Shown: positions 60,301 through 64,000 of the stretch, piece after piece | How positions within the stretch are numbered: the stretch's first letter is position 1 | How the letters are laid out: every line of letters begins with the position of its first letter | Assembly: GCF_954871325.1 (NCBI RefSeq) | Contig: NC_088775.1 | Span: 29,241,561 to 29,305,560, forward strand | Direction of reading: 5' to 3' | From: Gordionus sp. m RMFG-2023 | Lineage: Eukaryota; Nematomorpha; Gordioida; Chordodea; Parachordodidae | Length of the DNA stretch: 64,000 nucleotides | Translations under genes and position numbers: made by a program | Notes under the pieces: model-generated | The model's input: only the letters and a program-made list of their open reading frames with translations | Told to the model about the DNA's origin: nothing | The model's database searches: none

Positions 60301-61023
60301 AACATATACCAATTAATCATAAAGCAATATATTATATAAACCAATATATATTTATATATATTATAAATAATTATAATTAAATTTTATATATGATGAAATT
60401 ATATTCAACATATAATTAAATTAATATATTTTAATATATTATACTAACTATGTTAATAATATTAACTATTATATTAAATTTAAATATATTGATTAAATTA
60501 TATTAAATACTACAAACAATCATATATTTAATTATTTTATATATCAATTAATTTAATATTAAATACATATATTAAATATTTAAATATATTATAAATATTT
60601 ATAATTAAATTTTATATATGATGTAAATAAATAATTATATTCAATATATATATATACTAACTATGTTAATAATATTAACTATTATATTAAATTTAAATAT
60701 ATTGATTACATTATATTAAATGCTACAAACAATCCTATATTTAATTTTTTTATATATCAATTAATTAATAAATATTTAAATTGTATTATTTACTTAATTA
60801 AATTACAAATTTCTAATAATTCGTTATTAATTTAATATTAATTTAAATTATAAAATCTGTCTCATTTGTAATAACCGATTGAAATTTATTGGCGGCCATG
60901 TTTTAAATATATATTTTTATTTTAAAATATTCGCTTCAACCTTTAGGGGCCATATTGGTAGCCATTTTAGCTTATTTGTCTTTTTGATACTTTTTTATAT
61001 TCGAGACAGCGGACCCAAATCGT
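54375..61023. mobile_element. Giant foldback element carrying a 122-bp satellite
   Basis: Terminal inverted repeat ACGATTTGGGTCCGCTGTCT at both ends, followed by matching arms: TATGGCCCTTAAAGGTTGAA (left) against TTCAACCTTTAGGGGCCATA (right), ACATGGCCGCCAATAAATTT, TTTCAATCGGTTATTACAAA, then a very AT-rich part of about 500 bp. The arms continue into a 122-bp tandem array that inverts at about 56050. No transposase inside and no clear target duplication found. Structure fits foldback or long-TIR DNA transposons with satellite-forming arms, as known for Drosophila Tetris. Confidence 0.85.
54990..60290. repeat. 122-bp satellite array with one inversion, about 44 units
   Basis: Units are 122 bp with core TTTTTTATCGTTGGATTTAT and CATCAGATTTCCTCACATCT. 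TATCGTTGG recurs at 55027, 55149, 55271, 55393, 55515, 55637, 55759, 55881 and 56003 in the left block; the right block (56060-60290) holds about 35 units in reverse orientation. Units are mostly over 95% alike, so the array is young or homogenised. Variants at 57.7-58.8 kb show a local multi-unit repeat. Confidence 0.93.
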
Positions 61024-61498
61024 TCAAAATAGCCAAATATTTTTGTACGTAATTTAAAACACCACAAGTAATATAATATTTCCTATATAATAAAATACAA
61101 ATATATAATATAGTTAATCAGAGTTGTTAAAAGATCGAATCAAAAGATCGACGATCCTGGATTCGATCGCAAATTTGTCAATTTTACGAGATTTATGATT
61201 CTGACTTAAATTGAGGATCGAGATCGAAATCATTTTGTTTAAAATTCGATCCCGATCTTTTTAAAAATTAATTTTTTACTTAAAAAGCAATAAATAAAAT
61301 AAAAATTTTGAAAATTAAATTAAAATATTATTTTTTAAAAAAATATCTATCTTCATATTTTATCAACTTCCATTCCACCATTTATTTTATAGATATATTT
61401 ATTCATTTCCTAAATTTTACGAGATTTAGAGCTCTTACAAGTTATTTAATATAAATTTATAATAATATATTAATATTTATTTTAATAAGTAATTGTAA

Positions 61499-61666
61499 AT
61501 GGATTTAGAAGATTCTATTGCTTCTACTATTTATGTAACAGCAGATATAAGTGAGAATGAGAATCTTTTACCATTTTTGAAATTACGTAAGTATTTTACT
61601 TTATGTGAAATGGATGAAAGCAACTCTTATAATATGATCAGCACCAAATGCCGTCTCTGTAAATAG
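61499..61666 (+). pseudogene. hAT transposase N-terminal exon (start of BED finger)
   Basis: ATG at 61499, then MDLEDSIASTIYVTADIS, LRKYFTLCEMDESN and KCRLCK. The aromatic F..C..., then CxxC-like KCRLC, is the first half of a BED zinc finger. A stop follows at 61664; the rest of the finger (KKHSEFKNEITKHLNEF) appears after the inserted element at about 62787. Confidence 0.65.
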
Positions 61667-61747
61667 ATAATATCATCATTTCTTTTAAATTTTTTTTTAT
61701 TAGATAATCTTAATGTCAACATGTTTAAATTTAATTTATTACATTCC

Positions 61748-62770
61748 TGAGTTGAGCAGGTCCTTCAGAAATAGAATCTAGATACAGATTCTTTATAAAA
61801 AAAATGAATTATTAGATACAGTATAATTAATAAAATATTTGATGAAGAGTTAATCTTGGTTTTGTTATTTATATATAATAATTAGGCATTTATTTTTTAA
61901 TATTACTATTATATTAGTTTAATTTTCAAAAGAAGAGTATTTATAATAAATGGAAGGTATTTTGACTTTCTTTAATATAATTAAAACATCCAGTTCTATG
62001 TTATTTGTATTGAACTTAGCAATGTTTCACCAAAAGAAAAATATATCTATTCTATTATTTCTTTATTATAATATGTTAAATCTAATCAATTAGTATTATA
62101 GTTTCAGTTTGAGCTTGATTATATAATCCTCTTGACAACATTTTTAGGGCTTTTTTTAATAATATATTTTGAATTGAAAGTATTTTTTGTATCATTTGAC
62201 TCAATCCATAAGTTCTTAAATCCCAAAAAGCCTCATTATATACATAATAGGAAAATACTTTATCAAAATCTTTGGCCCATATCATCTTGGGCAACTTTTA
62301 ATAATGATAGACAGTATTGTAAACTTAAATTTTTAAGATAACCTACCCCCTTTTAACCACTAATAAAACATACTTTAATATGTTTAACAAAATTTGTTGA
62401 ACCCTTAATCCATAGTTCTTAAATGCCAAAAAGGCTAATTATATTCATATATAGGAAAATATTTTATCAAAATCTTTAACCCATATCATCCTGGGCAACT
62501 TTTAATAATGATAGACAAAGACAATATTGTAAACTTAAAATTTAAAATAACCTATATGAACCTTTTTTAACAAAATATATAAATTAAACAATATACTTTA
62601 ATATGTTTAACAAAATTTGTGTTGAATCCTTTATCATTTTTTTGTTTATATAGGTTTTACATTCAGCCTGTACATTGTTTTTTTTAACTTTAAATTTCCA
62701 TATAAAATTTTAAAAATGAAATTTAATTCAGGAGAAGTTATTTTCATCCAACTTTGATACATACTATTTT
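61748..62770 (-). mobile_element. Relative of the 49-52 kb hAT-type element, truncated
   Basis: GAGTTGAGCAGGTCCTTCAG and AGAATCTAGATACAGATTCT match the left end at 49066; 61900-62690 aligns with 49380-50133. A minus-strand reading frame (MPKMIWAKDFDKVFSYYVYN, EAFWDLRTYGLSQMIQKIL) at 62082-62294 has a decayed counterpart near 49690-49960 and is partly duplicated at 62395-62560. Not recognised. The right end motif is absent, so the limit is approximate. Confidence 0.7.
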
Positions 62771-63185
62771 TTTCTTTTATAAAGAAAAAGCACAGTGAAT
62801 TTAAAAATGAGATTACCAAACACCTCAACGAATTCTCTACACAAAAAAATATATCACTGGCAAAACCAAAGTGGTTCTGGTTGCAAATCCAGACAATCTA
62901 AATTAAATTTTAACAATCTAAACATTCCAGCTGTATCGCAAAAAACAGCAGACAAGGTTATCATGGAATTTATTATTGACACCTTCCAACCACTGTCTCT
63001 GGTTGATGATCCTTCATTTGAAAAAATGATTAAAACTTTTTCTCCTGCGACAAAAATTATTTGTCGCCAAACACTGGGCAATAGGATATCTACTTCCTTC
63101 TCTTATATGACGACAAATCTTATAAGAGATTTGTCTGAAGTTTCTTATATTGCATCACTGCTGATTGTTGGAGTGGTCATCGAAG

Positions 63186-63228
63186 GTATATTATATTTAT
63201 ATGAATTTTATAATGTTTATTTTATTAG
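63186..63228 (+). other. 43-bp putative intron in hAT transposase
   Basis: GTATATTATATT...TTTATTAG interrupts the coding block after VVIEG. The downstream frame is damaged, so the join cannot be fully confirmed. Confidence 0.55.
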
Positions 63229-63430
63229 GGCTTTGACTTACTGCACATTGGCTGGATCCGTTAACCCTCAAGAGAAGGTCAGCCGCTTTGGCACTGAGGA
63301 GGATAATTGGGAGGCAAACATATGATGTTTTGGCCAACGAAATCATGGGTATCCACAAGTTCTATAAAATTCATAATAAGGTTGTGAAGATGGTGACTGA
63401 CAATGGAACCAACTTTGTCAAGGCATTTAA

Positions 63431-63480
63431 GTAATATTTATATTTAGCAAAAAATATTTAAATAAATTTATTTTTTCTAG
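63431..63480 (+). other. 50-bp intron in hAT transposase
   Basis: GTAATATTTA...TTTTTTCTAG between TNFVKAF and VFGENEED; splicing keeps the frame (AA|A = Lys). Confidence 0.8.
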
Positions 63481-63937
63481 AGTTTTTGGAGAAAATGAAG
63501 AAGATAGTAGTGAGGATATGGAATTGATAAATCTGGATGACATATTATCCGTTGATGACCCAATAATTCCTACTATCAGCCTACCAAAACATCAACGTTG
63601 TTGTTGCCATAATCTTAACCTTATTGCAACAACAGATGCAGAGATGGCAGATAGTGATCTCAATTTTAAACGAATATCTAGATCCACTTTTGCAAAATGT
63701 TTTGCTTTAGTTAATAAACAAAATATGTCGTCAAAAATGGTGGATATTTTATTGGAGAAATTGGGAAGATATTTAATAGCTCCCAACAAGACAAGATGAA
63801 ATTCTCATTACCAATCCTTGAAATTAATAGATAAGATGCTTTCTGAAAAGTTTTCAGAAGTAGAACAAGTATGTGATCAAATTGGATTTGCAATGTTTAG
63901 GCAAGAGGAATGTTATTTTGTTTAAGAGTATGCAACG

Positions 63938-63978
63938 GTAATACAATGATATTCTCTAAATAAATTTAAATTTTATAG
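63938..63978 (+). other. 41-bp intron in hAT transposase
   Basis: GTAATACAATG...TTTTATAG between EYAT and VMEPLAI, in frame; one of the shortest introns an animal spliceosome is expected to handle. Confidence 0.72.
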
Positions 63979-64000
63979 GTTATGGAACCTTTGGCGATCT

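Larger units (their letters stand above)
61119..64000 (+). mobile_element. hAT transposon with spliced transposase, runs off right edge
   Basis: Left end CAGAGTTGTTAAAAGATCG, followed by GATCGA-rich subterminal repeats. The terminal motif equals that of the 174-bp MITE at 26032-26205. The transposase gene starts at about 61499 and is interrupted by a second transposon (61748 to about 62770). The right end lies beyond the window. Confidence 0.85.
62785..64000 (+). pseudogene. hAT transposase main body, three small introns, inactive
   Basis: Continues the gene begun at 61499. Blocks: IDTFQPLSLVDDPSFEKMIK; IICRQTLGNRI; LSEVSYIA; RRSAALALRRIIGRQTYDVL; MVTDNGTNFVKAF (catalytic region); LPKHQRCCCHNLNLIATTD; FAKCFALVNKQNMSSK; RYLIAPNKTR, then NSHYQSLKL; EYAT|VMEPLAI. 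The order is that of the hAT RNase-H core. Introns: 63186-63228, 63431-63480 and 63938-63978, all GT...AG. Dead: a frameshift near 62870, a stop and a frame problem around 63235-63265, a stop replacing Trp in R-W-N-S at 63797-63799, and one near 63922. The C-terminal dimerisation part lies beyond the window. Confidence 0.85.

Overview
The window is a very AT-rich, intron-bearing nuclear genome segment, most likely from an invertebrate animal. The evidence is the mix of mag-like Ty3 retroelements, hAT, piggyBac, PIF/Harbinger and Helitron DNA transposons, an RTE LINE and a LINE with a restriction-like endonuclease, together with transposase introns of only 41-102 bp. The species cannot be named from sequence alone. 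I found no intact host gene, tRNA, rRNA, CRISPR array or bacterial-type operon; almost everything that can be explained is transposon, often inserted into older transposon.

Layout: 1-4284 is a mag-like Ty3 element on the minus strand, cut by the left edge, which has landed in an older element of the kind seen whole-length at 45-48 kb; the old element's tail survives at 4285-4488. At 5185-11741 a small non-autonomous hAT element (8-bp target duplication intact) holds a 5.8-kb Helitron (5496-11254), which holds a 2.8-kb non-coding LTR element (8167-10955). At 12.8-18.5 kb lie another hAT end, a piggyBac-like end and two foldback structures whose inverted arms are built of tandem repeats. At 18498-22772 a Harbinger-type element contains a hAT element (19245-22110) with a recognisable, spliced but dead transposase. 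At 24.1 kb there is a broken FLYWCH-finger coding piece. At 26.5-30.2 kb lies a broken LINE with RT and a C-terminal restriction-like nuclease.

30.3-32.6 kb is a long-TIR element with two different hAT C-terminal pieces. 33.2-34.0 kb is a Helitron remnant with the helicase C-terminus. 34.4-35.7 kb and 44 kb hold hAT-type MITEs, some nested in each other. 36216-41620 is a hAT element containing an RTE LINE and a second non-coding LTR element (38302-40808). 45.1-48.4 kb is the old mag-like element. 49066-52555 is a hAT-type element with a piggyBac (50137-51783) and a MITE inside it; it may split a short coding exon. 54375-61023 is the most striking object: a 6.6-kb foldback element whose arms are made of about 44 copies of a 122-bp satellite, roughly 9 in one orientation and 35 in the other. 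61119 to the right edge is a hAT element with a BED finger and three tiny introns, interrupted by another transposon.

No set of genes here works together as a pathway. The biology on display is transposon nesting, non-autonomous derivatives riding on autonomous relatives (for example the 174-bp MITE at 26 kb and the hAT element at 61 kb), and DNA transposons carrying satellite arrays. All identifications are by eye from translated motifs, terminal repeats and target duplications.
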